From positions 1 to 6,818 of the forward strand of contig JALVZS010000189.1 of NCBI GenBank assembly GCA_027022065.1: DNA of 6,818 bases. Direction: 5' to 3'. Below are positions 1-6,586 of this stretch, piece after piece. Below the pieces are notes generated by a model. The model was not told the DNA's origin and did no database searches. It worked only from the letters and a program-made list of their open reading frames with translations. Source of the stretch: a bacterium (GTDB taxonomy: Bacteria > Thermosulfidibacterota > Thermosulfidibacteria > Thermosulfidibacterales > Thermosulfidibacteraceae). Numbering within the stretch: position 1 is the first letter of the stretch; every line of letters starts with the position of its first letter. The position numbers and the translations under genes are program-made.

Positions 1-1979
1 GTGTCAAGCTGTCCCACCTTCCTTCCAGGCCACTTCTGGTTCTCAAGTATCTCTGTTATGGCTTTGTTTGCTGCATCAGCCATTACTTTGGCTTTTTTGT
101 GGTTGTACTTTTCGGCTATGAACTCAATGCTTGCGGAAAGTGCCGTAAACTCAGCCATAGAATCCCATCTTAAGTGGCCTTCTTTGAGGAACTGCTGGAC
201 GTGCTTGGGAGCGGATCCGCCGGCTCCTGCCTCAAAGAGCCTTCCGCCTGCAAGAAGTGGCACAACGGAGAGCATCTTTGCACTTGTTCCCACTTCAAGG
301 ATGGGGAAGAGATCTGTCAGGTAATCCCTCAGGACATTACCTGTAACTGCGATAACGCTTTCTCCCTTTCTCACCTTTTCACAGGTGAACTTCATGGCCT
401 CTGCAGGGCTCTTGATGTGTATCTCAAGTCCGCTTGTATCGTGTTCCTTCAGATACTCTTTCACCTTCTTTATAAGCTCTGCATGGTGGGCTCTATTTTC
501 GTCAAGCCAGAAAACAACAGGATATCCGGTGTTTCTGCCCACCTGAACAGCAAGTTTAACCCAGTCCTTTACCGCTATGTCCTTTACCTGACAGCCTCTC
601 CAAATGTCGCCCTTTTCAACCTTGTGCTCCATGAGAACATTGCCGTCTTCGTCCACCACCCTGAATGTGCCGTTGCTAGGAGCAAGGAAGGTCTTGTCGT
701 GAGAGCCATACTCTTCAGCCTTCATGGCCATCAGGCCGATGTTTATAACAGTGCCCATAACGGTTCTGTCAAAGGCGCCGTTCTTCTTGCAATCCTCAAC
801 TATCTGCTCGTAGGCTGTGGCATAGCTTCTATCAGGTATAACTATCTTTGCATCGTGTTGCTTACCATCAGGTCCCCAGGCCTTTCCGCCGTCTCTTATA
901 ATAACAGGGACTGAAGCGTCAATGATGACCAGGTTAGGTGCATGAAGGTTTGTTATGCCCCTGTCGGAATCCACCATAAACATCCTGGGGCCTTTCTCCA
1001 GCGCCTCTTTAACAGCAGCTTCTATTTCCTTTCTCTTGTCCTCGGGCAGTTTCTTCAGCTTTTCCTCAAGGTCAACCAGTCCGTTGTTGGGGTTAAAGCC
1101 AATTTCCTCAAGCACATCGCCGTATTTGGCGTATACATCCTTCAGGAAGATCTTTACCGCATATCCAAATATGGGAGGGTCAGAAACCTTCATCATGGTG
1201 GCCTTTAGATGCAGGGAGAAGAGCACATCCTTCTTCTTGGCGTCCTCAAACTGCTCCTCAAAGAACTTCTGGAGCTCCTTAACACTCATGAAGGTTCCAT
1301 CAAATACCTCACCTTTAGTTACGGGAACCTCTTTGAGGACCTGGACATTGCCGTTTTCGTCCACGAATTCAATCTTTATCTTCTGATCCTTCTCAATGGT
1401 TACGGACTTTTCATGCTCGTAGAAGTCTCCCTTGCTCATGTAGGAGACATGGCATTTGGAGTCTTTAGGCCATTCCTTTAAAGGAAGGCCCATGAGATTG
1501 GGGTACTTCTTGGCTGCTGCCTTAACCGGAGGAGGCACCATGCGAATGTTGTTACCCTGCCTTATCACAGGATTAACAGCGCTTCCCAGAACCTCTGCGT
1601 ATCTCTCCTTGATCTTCTTCTCCTCTTCGGTCTTGGGCTCTTCTGGATACTCGGGGACCATATATCCCTTGTTCCTCAACTCAGCTATGGTGTCTTTAAG
1701 CTGTGGAACAGTGGCGCTGATGTTTGGAAGCTTTATAAGGTTGGTGTCAGGCTCATTAACCAATCTTCCAAGCTCGGCAAGGTCATCTGGCACCCTTTGT
1801 TCTTCCTTAAGGTACTCGGGAAATGCGGCGAGGGTTCTTCCTGCCAAGGATATGTCTTTAATCACAATGTCAATATCGGCATATTTGAGATACTGTTTGA
1901 TTATAGGAAGCAGTGAGAATGAAGCTAGATAAGGTGCTTCATCTGTTTTGGTCCAAATGATGGTTGGTTTGTTCCCCAT
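1..1979 (-). CDS. icd: Isocitrate dehydrogenase [NADP+], monomeric type (3' end cut by window)
   Basis: Oxidative decarboxylation of isocitrate to 2-oxoglutarate with NADP+, or the reverse carboxylation; cytoplasmic, TCA or reductive TCA cycle. The visible 659 codons read without interruption and match the monomeric IDH family (about 740 aa) from the N-terminal [14 protein letters not shown] onwards. Visible sites are the substrate loop [15 protein letters not shown] (132-146, with S133, N136, R140, R146), [12 protein letters not shown] (257-268, K264), and [11 protein letters not shown] with R551, D552 and D556. K592, H593 and R604 lie in APKHVQQF and RWDS, positions that in this family contact the NADP 2'-phosphate; these equivalences are from memory of the Azotobacter and Corynebacterium enzymes. 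The frame leaves the window at GRKVGQLD, so roughly 80 residues are missing. The ATG at 1979 is preceded by AAAGGGGGAG. It lies downstream of the trmI operon but has its own promoter. Dimeric IDH is unrelated at this level and is ruled out. Confidence 0.96.
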   Translation of the reverse strand, partial: MGNKPTIIWTKTDEAPYLASFSLLPIIKQYLKYADIDIVIKDISLAGRTLAAFPEYLKEEQRVPDDLAELGRLVNEPDTNLIKLPNISATVPQLKDTIAELRNKGYMVPEYPEEPKTEEEKKIKERYAEVLGSAVNPVIRQGNNIRMVPPPVKAAAKKYPNLMGLPLKEWPKDSKCHVSYMSKGDFYEHEKSVTIEKDQKIKIEFVDENGNVQVLKEVPVTKGEVFDGTFMSVKELQKFFEEQFEDAKKKDVLFSLHLKATMMKVSDPPIFGYAVKIFLKDVYAKYGDVLEEIGFNPNNGLVDLEEKLKKLPEDKRKEIEAAVKEALEKGPRMFMVDSDRGITNLHAPNLVIIDASVPVIIRDGGKAWGPDGKQHDAKIVIPDRSYATAYEQIVEDCKKNGAFDRTVMGTVINIGLMAMKAEEYGSHDKTFLAPSNGTFRVVDEDGNVLMEHKVEKGDIWRGCQVKDIAVKDWVKLAVQVGRNTGYPVVFWLDENRAHHAELIKKVKEYLKEHDTSGLEIHIKSPAEAMKFTCEKVRKGESVIAVTGNVLRDYLTDLFPILEVGTSAKMLSVVPLLAGGRLFEAGAGGSAPKHVQQFLKEGHLRWDSMAEFTALSASIEFIAEKYNHKKAKVMADAANKAITEILENQKWPGRKVGQLD

Positions 1980-2022
1980 GGGTCTCCCCCTTTGTATAAT
2001 TTTTCTCAAATTTTCGCCCTTT

Positions 2023-2051
2023 ATTTAAAATGAGCTTATATAAGTTGTCAA
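2023..2051 (-). promoter_or_regulatory. Predicted sigma70-type promoter of icd
   Basis: On the minus strand a perfect -35 TTGACA (2051-2046) is followed by a 17-nt spacer and a -10-like TTAAAT (2028-2023, four of six consensus). Transcription would begin near 2016, giving a leader of about 37 nt that contains the AAAGGGGGAG ribosome binding site (1993-1984). The spacer contains a 10-bp perfect palindrome, CTTATATAAG (2035-2044). The -35 lies inside a second small inverted repeat, GTTGTCAAC (2044-2052). Either could be an operator, but both are short enough to occur by chance. The call rests on sequence alone. Confidence 0.6.
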
Positions 2052-2077
2052 CAGAAAATTAAGATTACAAGCGGTTT

Positions 2078-3031
2078 TTAGGCCTTGCCCATGGCTATTA
2101 GGGCCCTTCTTTTTGCTTCCTCTGCCTCTTTAAAGTCTGGATATACTGAAAGGGCTCTGTCAAACAGCTCAACCGCCTTTTCAAACTGTGCCTTCTGCAT
2201 CATGGCAAGCCCTTTAACAAAGCAGGCCCCCGGATGGTTGCTTTCCTTTTCAAGCACCTTGTCAAAGCACTGAATAGCATCATCCAGTCTGCCTAGATCC
2301 GCCAGAAGTATTCCTGTGCTTATGTAGGCCAGGTCTTCCCTTTTGTGTATCTGAAGCTGTAGCTCAAAGTAGGTTCTCCTTGCGTGGTCAAAGACATCCT
2401 CCCAAACGGGGAATAGATGGCCGGGACAGAATGCTACAGGATTCAGTTTCATGATGTACCTTATGGACATGGCAAGCTCCTCAAGGCTTCCTCCCTGTGG
2501 ATCAGGTGCGGGAAGAAGTGCGTAGTCTCCCTTCATGGGAAAGAGGGTGTCCGACGAAAAGAGGATCTTTCTTTCGGGAACGAATAGGCAGATGCTACCT
2601 GGCGTGTGGCCTGGGGTGTAAAGAACCCTTAATTTAAAAATACCTGCGTCTATCTCCTCATTTCCCTTTAGGGGTTTTACCAGGTGTTCTTTGCCTATCT
2701 CCTTAAAAAAATCTTCAAGGCTCTTATCGCCGGAGACTGCGGAGAGCTCCTGTTGGTGTATGTAAATCTCTGGCTCGTATTGGGAAAGGAGCAGAAAGAG
2801 TCCAGATATGTGGTCTGTGTGTGCGTGAGTTATTATGACCTTTTCTATTTTTGAATTAGGGTAATGGGTCTTGTAGTCTTCTAAGAGTTCTATGCTATTT
2901 CCTGTATCAATAAGAACCCTGCCGTTGTCCAGTATGTAAACATTTGAGCTTAAAGGACCACTTCCGTAGTAGAGTAGATCTATGCCTTCAAAGATTGATG
3001 ACTTTTCGGATAACCTGTGGAATACGCTCAT
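2078..3031 (-). CDS. Metallo-beta-lactamase-fold hydrolase with C-terminal TPR repeats
   Basis: A 317-aa cytoplasmic hydrolase (no signal peptide) of the glyoxalase II/MBL superfamily; substrate unknown. The metal site is complete: THAHTDH gives H69, H71, D73 and H74. H142 follows in TPGHTPGS, D161 in SSDT and H205 in CPGH, so two metal ions can be bound. After the MBL domain (about 12-225), residues 235-300 form two TPR-like helix pairs ([22 protein letters not shown] and [20 protein letters not shown]), usually a protein-protein interaction module. The ATG at 3031 is chosen because AAAAGGAGGG lies 9 nt upstream and it overlaps the previous gene's stop as ATGA. An in-frame start at 3139 would add 36 residues unlike the family, all inside the upstream gene. 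It is the last gene of the trmI operon. GloB-like, lactonase or phosphodiesterase activity cannot be told apart here. Confidence 0.88.
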   Translation of the reverse strand: MSVFHRLSEKSSIFEGIDLLYYGSGPLSSNVYILDNGRVLIDTGNSIELLEDYKTHYPNSKIEKVIITHAHTDHISGLFLLLSQYEPEIYIHQQELSAVSGDKSLEDFFKEIGKEHLVKPLKGNEEIDAGIFKLRVLYTPGHTPGSICLFVPERKILFSSDTLFPMKGDYALLPAPDPQGGSLEELAMSIRYIMKLNPVAFCPGHLFPVWEDVFDHARRTYFELQLQIHKREDLAYISTGILLADLGRLDDAIQCFDKVLEKESNHPGACFVKGLAMMQKAQFEKAVELFDRALSVYPDFKEAEEAKRRALIAMGKA

Positions 3032-3360
3032 CTCTTGAATCCCTCCTTTTCCAGAAACTGTATAATTTGCTTTCTCAGTTGATCCTTTGTAAGCTCGCTT
3101 TTCCAACCAACGTACAGGCTGCCAGGTTCCTCTCCGCAATCTGAAAAGCTTTCTCTGATCCTTGGCCCTTCGTATGGCTCTCCCAGTATTTGGTTCAACT
3201 TCTTGACAAAGTCCTGTGCAGCGAAACCCGAGGGAACTATCTCGCAGTTTACGAGGTTGTCGTATATGGTGAGGCTTGCCTGATAGGGGATCCTTTGATC
3301 CTCAAAGAGGGCGGTTATATATGTGCAGCGTTCTGTTACTTTTTCTCTTATTCTCCTCAT
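3028..3360 (-). CDS. Conserved-looking hypothetical protein, 110 aa
   Basis: I do not recognise the family. The protein is soluble (no signal peptide or membrane segment), with a basic N-terminus ([11 protein letters not shown]) and three cysteines (C12, C39, C75). A middle stretch reads as alternating strand and helix ([18 protein letters not shown], then a helix around 47-59). The C-terminal helix (91-107) is charged and amphipathic, and a GWKSEL segment precedes it. It is very likely real: the ATG at 3360 overlaps the trmI stop as ATGA, an AAAGGTGG ribosome binding site lies just upstream, and its own stop overlaps the start of the MBL-TPR gene in the same way. The position suggests co-translation with a tRNA methyltransferase and a hydrolase. 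A role in RNA modification is only a guess from the neighbours. Confidence 0.8.
   Translation of the reverse strand: MRRIREKVTERCTYITALFEDQRIPYQASLTIYDNLVNCEIVPSGFAAQDFVKKLNQILGEPYEGPRIRESFSDCGEEPGSLYVGWKSELTKDQLRKQIIQFLEKEGFKR
3041..3050 (-). promoter_or_regulatory. Ribosome binding site fixing the MBL-TPR start
   Basis: AAAAGGAGGG on the minus strand is a near-perfect Shine-Dalgarno sequence, 9 nt before the ATG at 3031. It lies inside the end of the 110-aa coding region. It is the main reason for preferring this start over the longer in-frame option at 3139. Confidence 0.75.
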
Positions 3361-4118
3361 CTTTCCACCTTTCTTGCAAAGACTAAGTAACCTGTGTGGG
3401 CATTCATAATGTCGTCGGGGCGCAGTCTGTCTGGATTTATTTTATACCTTCTAAGCAGTATCTCACATACCTCGGACACACAGAACCCCCTTTCCAGGGC
3501 CTTCAGCAGCGAGGATACCTGATTGGCCGTAGGAAGCAGAAAGCCCACAGGATGCCCTGGCTTTAAGGACTGCCAGACAGAATCAAGCAGAGTCTCGGGG
3601 GTTTTAACATCTATAAAGACTGCGTCAACATCCCTTTCGTCAAACCCCTCTTCTCCTCTTTTCACCTTAAATGTAACGGGGAGGTCAAATCCTGTTCTTT
3701 TAAGGTTTTCCTTTGCAAGCTCTATAAACTCGCTTCTCATGTCGTATGAGTAGACTCTTCCGAAGGGATGAGCGGCAAAGGCTAGCACGGTGGTTAGGGA
3801 CCCTGATCCTGTTCCACACTCAATTACTCTGCAGCCAGAGGTTATACCTAGCCTTAGCACTATATACCCTGCATCTTTGGGGTATATGATCTGTGTCTTT
3901 CTTTTTACCCGCTTTACGAAATCGTAAATTGTGGGTTTAAGTGCAAAAAACACTTCGCCTTTGCTTGATAGTACTGAACACCCAAACTCTCTTCCTATAA
4001 GTGAACCTACATCAATATTCCCCCTGTGGGTTCCAAATACCTTACCCTTTTGGACCTGGATCATAAACTCTTTTCCCTCTGGAGAAACAAGAAGCACAAA
4101 ATCTCCTTCCCTTATCAT
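3357..4118 (-). CDS. trmI: tRNA (adenine-N1)-methyltransferase TrmI (m1A58)
   Basis: Transfers methyl from S-adenosylmethionine to N1 of adenine 58 in the tRNA T-loop, a modification that stabilises tRNA in thermophiles; the family works as a tetramer. With the ATG at 4118 the protein is 253 aa, typical of bacterial TrmI. The N-terminal beta domain (1-60, starting [15 protein letters not shown]) is followed by [12 protein letters not shown] (76-87) and the SAM-binding loop [12 protein letters not shown] (98-109). The catalytic aspartate motif is FIDVKTPE with D170. C-terminal signatures are [10 protein letters not shown] (192-201) and RPDD...[10 protein letters not shown]. An in-frame TTG at 4148 would add ten residues with no match to the family and no ribosome binding site. 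It is the first gene of a minus-strand operon and overlaps the next by ATGA. The usual tryptophan after DxxxP is glutamate here. Confidence 0.93.
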   Translation of the reverse strand: MIREGDFVLLVSPEGKEFMIQVQKGKVFGTHRGNIDVGSLIGREFGCSVLSSKGEVFFALKPTIYDFVKRVKRKTQIIYPKDAGYIVLRLGITSGCRVIECGTGSGSLTTVLAFAAHPFGRVYSYDMRSEFIELAKENLKRTGFDLPVTFKVKRGEEGFDERDVDAVFIDVKTPETLLDSVWQSLKPGHPVGFLLPTANQVSSLLKALERGFCVSEVCEILLRRYKINPDRLRPDDIMNAHTGYLVFARKVER

Positions 4119-4129
4119 GCTTTGCTTTG

Positions 4130-4135
4130 TATTAT
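4130..4135 (+). promoter_or_regulatory. Predicted -10 element of the bioD operon
   Basis: TATTAT on the plus strand overlaps by five bases the TATAAT used in the opposite direction. A start near 4142 would give a 25-nt leader carrying AAGGGG (4154-4159 region), 8 nt before the bioD ATG. The hexamer 17 nt upstream (TTCCCT, 4107-4112) is a weak -35. The assignment rests on position and the lack of a better candidate in this short gap. Confidence 0.4.
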
Positions 4136-4136
4136 A
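4131..4136 (-). promoter_or_regulatory. Predicted -10 element of the trmI operon, near-leaderless
   Basis: The minus strand reads a perfect TATAAT here, 12 nt before the trmI ATG at 4118. Initiation 6-7 nt downstream would leave a leader of only about 5 nt, with no room for a Shine-Dalgarno sequence and none visible. No good -35 sits at 16-18 nt: a TTGATA exists upstream but with only a 13-nt spacer. The promoter is therefore plausible but incomplete by consensus. Confidence 0.5.
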
Positions 4137-4166
4137 GGAAGAAAGCAAATATCAAGGGGTTAATGG

Positions 4167-4835
4167 ATGGGTGGAATTTTTATCACAGGTACAGATACGG
4201 GAGTGGGAAAGACCTTTGTGGCCTGCGGACTTATAAAGGGATTTAGGGAGATGGGGTTAAGGGTTGTGCCCTTCAAACCCGTAGAAACGGGATGTCCCGA
4301 CTACCCCATGGACGGAAGAGCACTAATAGAGGCATCGGGCATTGATTTGAGTTATGATTTAGTGGTTCCCTACCTCTTTAGGGAACCTTTGGCTCCGTCT
4401 GTAGCTGCTAGGCTAGAGGGAAGGCAGATAGATTTGTGCTTCATAAAAGAAAGATTTAAAAAGCTGGAATCTATGGGGGATTTAGTGGTTGTTGAGGGAG
4501 CTGGCGGGTTGCTGGTTCCCATTGCCGGAAGATTCACCTATGCGGATCTTGCCGTCTTTCTTGATCTGCCTCTGATTGTGGTTGCAAGAAGCAAACTAGG
4601 CACCATAAACCACACGCTTCTTACACTGAGGGTGGCCAGGGCTTATGGGCTTAAGGTTTTGGGGGTGGTGCTTAATATGTACGAGGGGGCTGATACCGCG
4701 GAAAGGACCAATCCAGATGTGATAAAGGAGCTTGGTGGATGTGAGGTTTATTTGGTTGAAAGGTGCGATGAGGTTCCGACCTTAAAAAGGCTTGCTGAGG
4801 CTGTATATGAGGGTTTGGGGCGTATTAGCTCCTGA
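4167..4835 (+). CDS. bioD: ATP-dependent dethiobiotin synthetase BioD
   Basis: Closes the ureido ring of 7,8-diaminopelargonate with CO2 and ATP to give dethiobiotin, the penultimate step of biotin synthesis; cytoplasmic homodimer. The 222-aa length is normal. Motifs in order are the P-loop GTDTGVGKT (8-16, with K15 and T16), KPVETG (37-42, substrate lysine K37), the Mg-coordinating candidate D49 in PMDG, EGAGG (110-114), and the adenine-side NMYEG...TNPD region (170-184). The ATG at 4167 follows AAGGGG with 8-nt spacing. The P-loop lies right at the N-terminus, as the family requires. It is the first gene of the plus-strand operon, and its last 29 nt overlap the FliK-like gene. No other biotin gene is in the window, so the cluster is split, or the other bio genes lie elsewhere. 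Confidence 0.96.
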   Translation: MGGIFITGTDTGVGKTFVACGLIKGFREMGLRVVPFKPVETGCPDYPMDGRALIEASGIDLSYDLVVPYLFREPLAPSVAARLEGRQIDLCFIKERFKKLESMGDLVVVEGAGGLLVPIAGRFTYADLAVFLDLPLIVVARSKLGTINHTLLTLRVARAYGLKVLGVVLNMYEGADTAERTNPDVIKELGGCEVYLVERCDEVPTLKRLAEAVYEGLGRISS

Positions 4836-5952
4836 GCAGGTAAGGGAGCTTGTAAGAAGCAAAGCCCTTCTTACGGGTAAGGTGCTTTCTGTTGATGGTG
4901 ATAGGGTGGTTATAGACTTTGGGGAATTTGTGGGGGAGGGGGTTTGGGAGGCTTCCCATGCCCTGCCGAATAAAGGGGATGTGGTTGTTGTTAGGGTGAA
5001 AGAGGAGGGGCCACCTGTGGTTTTGAGCTTTGTAAGGAGGATAAAAACAGCGGAGAAAGAGATACCTGTAAGGAGATTCGCAGAGCTCCCTTTAGATGTG
5101 CCTGAAAGGGAAGTTAAAGAGCTTGCAGCCTTTATAAAGCTTGCAGTGAAGGTTGCAGAACAAGGCTCAGAAGCCCACGTGGGAGGGAGATCCGGAACCT
5201 TTTTAGAAGGTGAGCTTTTAAGTGCTATGTTGAACTTGGAGGCCTCCCTTGGGGAAGCTTTAAAGGGCAAAAGTATAGAAAATTTTTTTGGTGCCTTTAG
5301 AGACTTTGTGCTTGTTGCTTCATCTTTGGTTGCCGATGAGGAGGTTAAGGAGCTTGCGTCTAGCTTACCTGAAATTTTTACTCGTTCGGAGGTTCCCGTT
5401 ATTAAAAGGCTCTCTCTAAAACTAAGAGGGATCCTGCCAGAGGTTGATGATCTAATTGATAGATTTGCAGATGTGGTTCAAGATAGCTCAGAAGGCAATT
5501 TGAGGAGCCTTTTAAAGGCTGTAAAGGATGTTAAGGAACATATAGGGCTATTGGTTGAGAGATCCTCTTCTAGCTCAAAGCAGGCTACCAATATCTATGC
5601 GTTTTCTTTTCCTGTAATTGTTGAAAAAAGAAGGTTTCTAACCACCTTGGCCGTAGAGCCTGAGGCCTCAGGTGCTAAAAGGGTGTTTGTGGTGCGAATG
5701 TTGATAAGGGAAGAGGATATGGGGGCTTTGAGAATAGACATGAGCTATGCTCCTGATGCTGGTAAACGCTTGATAGTAAGCATTCAGGCGAGTTTAAAAA
5801 GTACAAAGGAAGAGCTTGAAAAAAGAAAAGAGAAGCTTGCAAGGGTCCTTTCTTCTCACGGGTTTGTTCCCTCCTTGAGCTTTTACCACAATCCCAAGAT
5901 TGATGAGCTTTCTTTCCCTGTTATATCTTCCTCTCTAGAGGTGAGGGCATGA
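4807..5952 (+). CDS. FliK-like (flagellar hook-length control C-terminal domain) protein
   Basis: A 381-aa protein with no signal peptide, resembling FliK/YlqG-type proteins. The N-terminal domain (about 20-78) is beta-rich ([20 protein letters not shown], then [20 protein letters not shown]), like the GxV..v.gxxV...G segment found in long FliK relatives. A helical middle follows (about 95-250) and then a serine-rich linker, ERSSSSSKQ (251-259). The C-terminal part (about 262-365) has the Flg_hook pattern: [14 protein letters not shown], a RLIVSIQAS strand, a long helix [19 protein letters not shown], and [10 protein letters not shown]. That domain in FliK contacts the FlhB cytoplasmic domain, and the next gene encodes just such a domain. 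The ATG at 4807 has GAGG 6 nt upstream and overlaps bioD by 29 nt; the TTG at 4792 lacks this support. The stop overlaps the next start as ATGA. Assignment is by pattern only; overall identity to FliK is low. Confidence 0.65.
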   Translation: MRVWGVLAPEQVRELVRSKALLTGKVLSVDGDRVVIDFGEFVGEGVWEASHALPNKGDVVVVRVKEEGPPVVLSFVRRIKTAEKEIPVRRFAELPLDVPEREVKELAAFIKLAVKVAEQGSEAHVGGRSGTFLEGELLSAMLNLEASLGEALKGKSIENFFGAFRDFVLVASSLVADEEVKELASSLPEIFTRSEVPVIKRLSLKLRGILPEVDDLIDRFADVVQDSSEGNLRSLLKAVKDVKEHIGLLVERSSSSSKQATNIYAFSFPVIVEKRRFLTTLAVEPEASGAKRVFVVRMLIREEDMGALRIDMSYAPDAGKRLIVSIQASLKSTKEELEKRKEKLARVLSSHGFVPSLSFYHNPKIDELSFPVISSSLEVRA

Positions 5953-6200
5953 AGAAGGCAGTGGCTTTAAGATACAAGAGGGGGGAGGATAAGGCTCCAA
6001 GGGTTGTTGCAAAAGGAGCCGGTAGTCTTGCGAAGAGAATCATTGAGATAGCCAAAAAGCACAATATTCCCATTGAAGAAGATCCATCACTTGCCGATGC
6101 TCTTTTCAGACTGGAGCTTAACCAGGAGATACCTCCTGAGCTTTACATGGCGGTGGCGGAGGTGTTGGCCTTTGTTTACTCCCATAAAAAGAGGAGGTAG
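5949..6200 (+). CDS. FlhB-like C-terminal domain protein (FhlB/YlqH type)
   Basis: An 83-aa protein that is essentially the cytoplasmic tail of the flagellar export gatekeeper FlhB, without the membrane part. The line [20 protein letters not shown] (5-24), the [22 protein letters not shown] helix-turn segment (31-52) and the end [19 protein letters not shown] (59-77) follow FlhB closely. It begins where FlhB's self-cleavage product would begin: MKK replaces the PTH of the NPTH site, so the protein resembles a pre-cleaved FlhB-CC fragment. The ATG at 5949 overlaps the FliK-like stop as ATGA and is preceded by GAGGTGAGG. FlhB-CC in flagella binds FliK during the switch to late substrates, so the two proteins probably interact. 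A specific function for stand-alone forms is not known to me. Confidence 0.88.
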   Translation: MKKAVALRYKRGEDKAPRVVAKGAGSLAKRIIEIAKKHNIPIEEDPSLADALFRLELNQEIPPELYMAVAEVLAFVYSHKKRR

Positions 6201-6202
6201 GA

Positions 6203-6586
6203 ATGTTTAGAAAAGCAATCCTGATTTTTGTAGCGGTTATTTTGCCCTTTATCTGCAACGCAAAGGTTTTAAGCAGTAGAGTTATTAGGCTGTATTCGGC
6301 CTACTTTTTTGTGTCTCATCCTCCTCAGCCTACAGATCTTCAGTATTATATGGTTAATTTTGGTCCTGGAAATATAAAGTTTTTGAAACAGGTTGATATC
6401 GTTTTGGACAACGAAGGCAGGGTGCAGGGAGTGCAGATTATCTACACCCTGCCCGATGGATTTAAGAGAAAGACCTTTTTGAGAGGGGTTAGCGGCTGGA
6501 CATTTAAAAGGGCCAGAAAGAACAGCATAAGTAACAGCGTCCTCATAAGGGTTGTGACCACCGATGAGCTAAATGTTGTATGGTGA
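6203..6586 (+). CDS. Small predicted periplasmic protein, unknown function
   Basis: A 127-aa protein with a signal peptide: basic MFRK, then the hydrophobic stretch AILIFVAVILPFI, and a likely signal peptidase I site after CNA (residue 20). The cysteine is at -3, so this is not a lipobox. The mature part is about 107 aa, beta-rich and basic near the end (FKRKTFLRG, FKRARKNS), with a Tyr/Phe-rich N-terminal stretch (RLYSAYFFVSHPPQPTDLQYY). It contains no cysteine. I do not recognise the family. The ATG at 6203 follows GAGGAGG (6191-6197) and lies 2 nt after the FlhB-like stop, so it is the last gene of the operon. No membrane segment other than the signal peptide is visible. The shape recalls small secreted pilus or secretion accessory proteins, but nothing specific supports that. 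Confidence 0.8.
   Translation: MFRKAILIFVAVILPFICNAKVLSSRVIRLYSAYFFVSHPPQPTDLQYYMVNFGPGNIKFLKQVDIVLDNEGRVQGVQIIYTLPDGFKRKTFLRGVSGWTFKRARKNSISNSVLIRVVTTDELNVVW

Noticed and set aside
174-914. Long plus-strand open frame of 246 codons, with others at 955-1386 and 1456-1932
   Set aside because: All lie antisense to the monomeric IDH gene, whose conserved motifs run through these regions without a break. The plus-strand translations show no family signature.
1980-2077. Small gene, RNA or terminator between the MBL-TPR gene and icd
   Set aside because: The 98-bp AT-rich gap holds promoter-like elements and the icd leader. No stem-loop with a T-tract, no ORF with a ribosome binding site and no recognisable RNA fold is visible.
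3032-3139. N-terminal extension of the MBL-TPR protein to a start at 3139
   Set aside because: The extra 36 residues lie inside the 110-aa gene and do not resemble MBL proteins. A strong AAAAGGAGGG site sits 9 nt before the ATG at 3031.
4119-4148. TTG start for TrmI ten codons upstream
   Set aside because: It would lie on the predicted -10 element, has no ribosome binding site, and adds residues outside the family alignment.
4782-5270. Minus-strand open frame of 162 codons opposite the FliK-like gene
   Set aside because: Its Ser/Thr/Pro/Leu-rich translation is typical of the reverse strand of a Glu/Lys/Val-rich coding region. It has no ribosome binding site, and the sense frame is embedded in a coupled operon.
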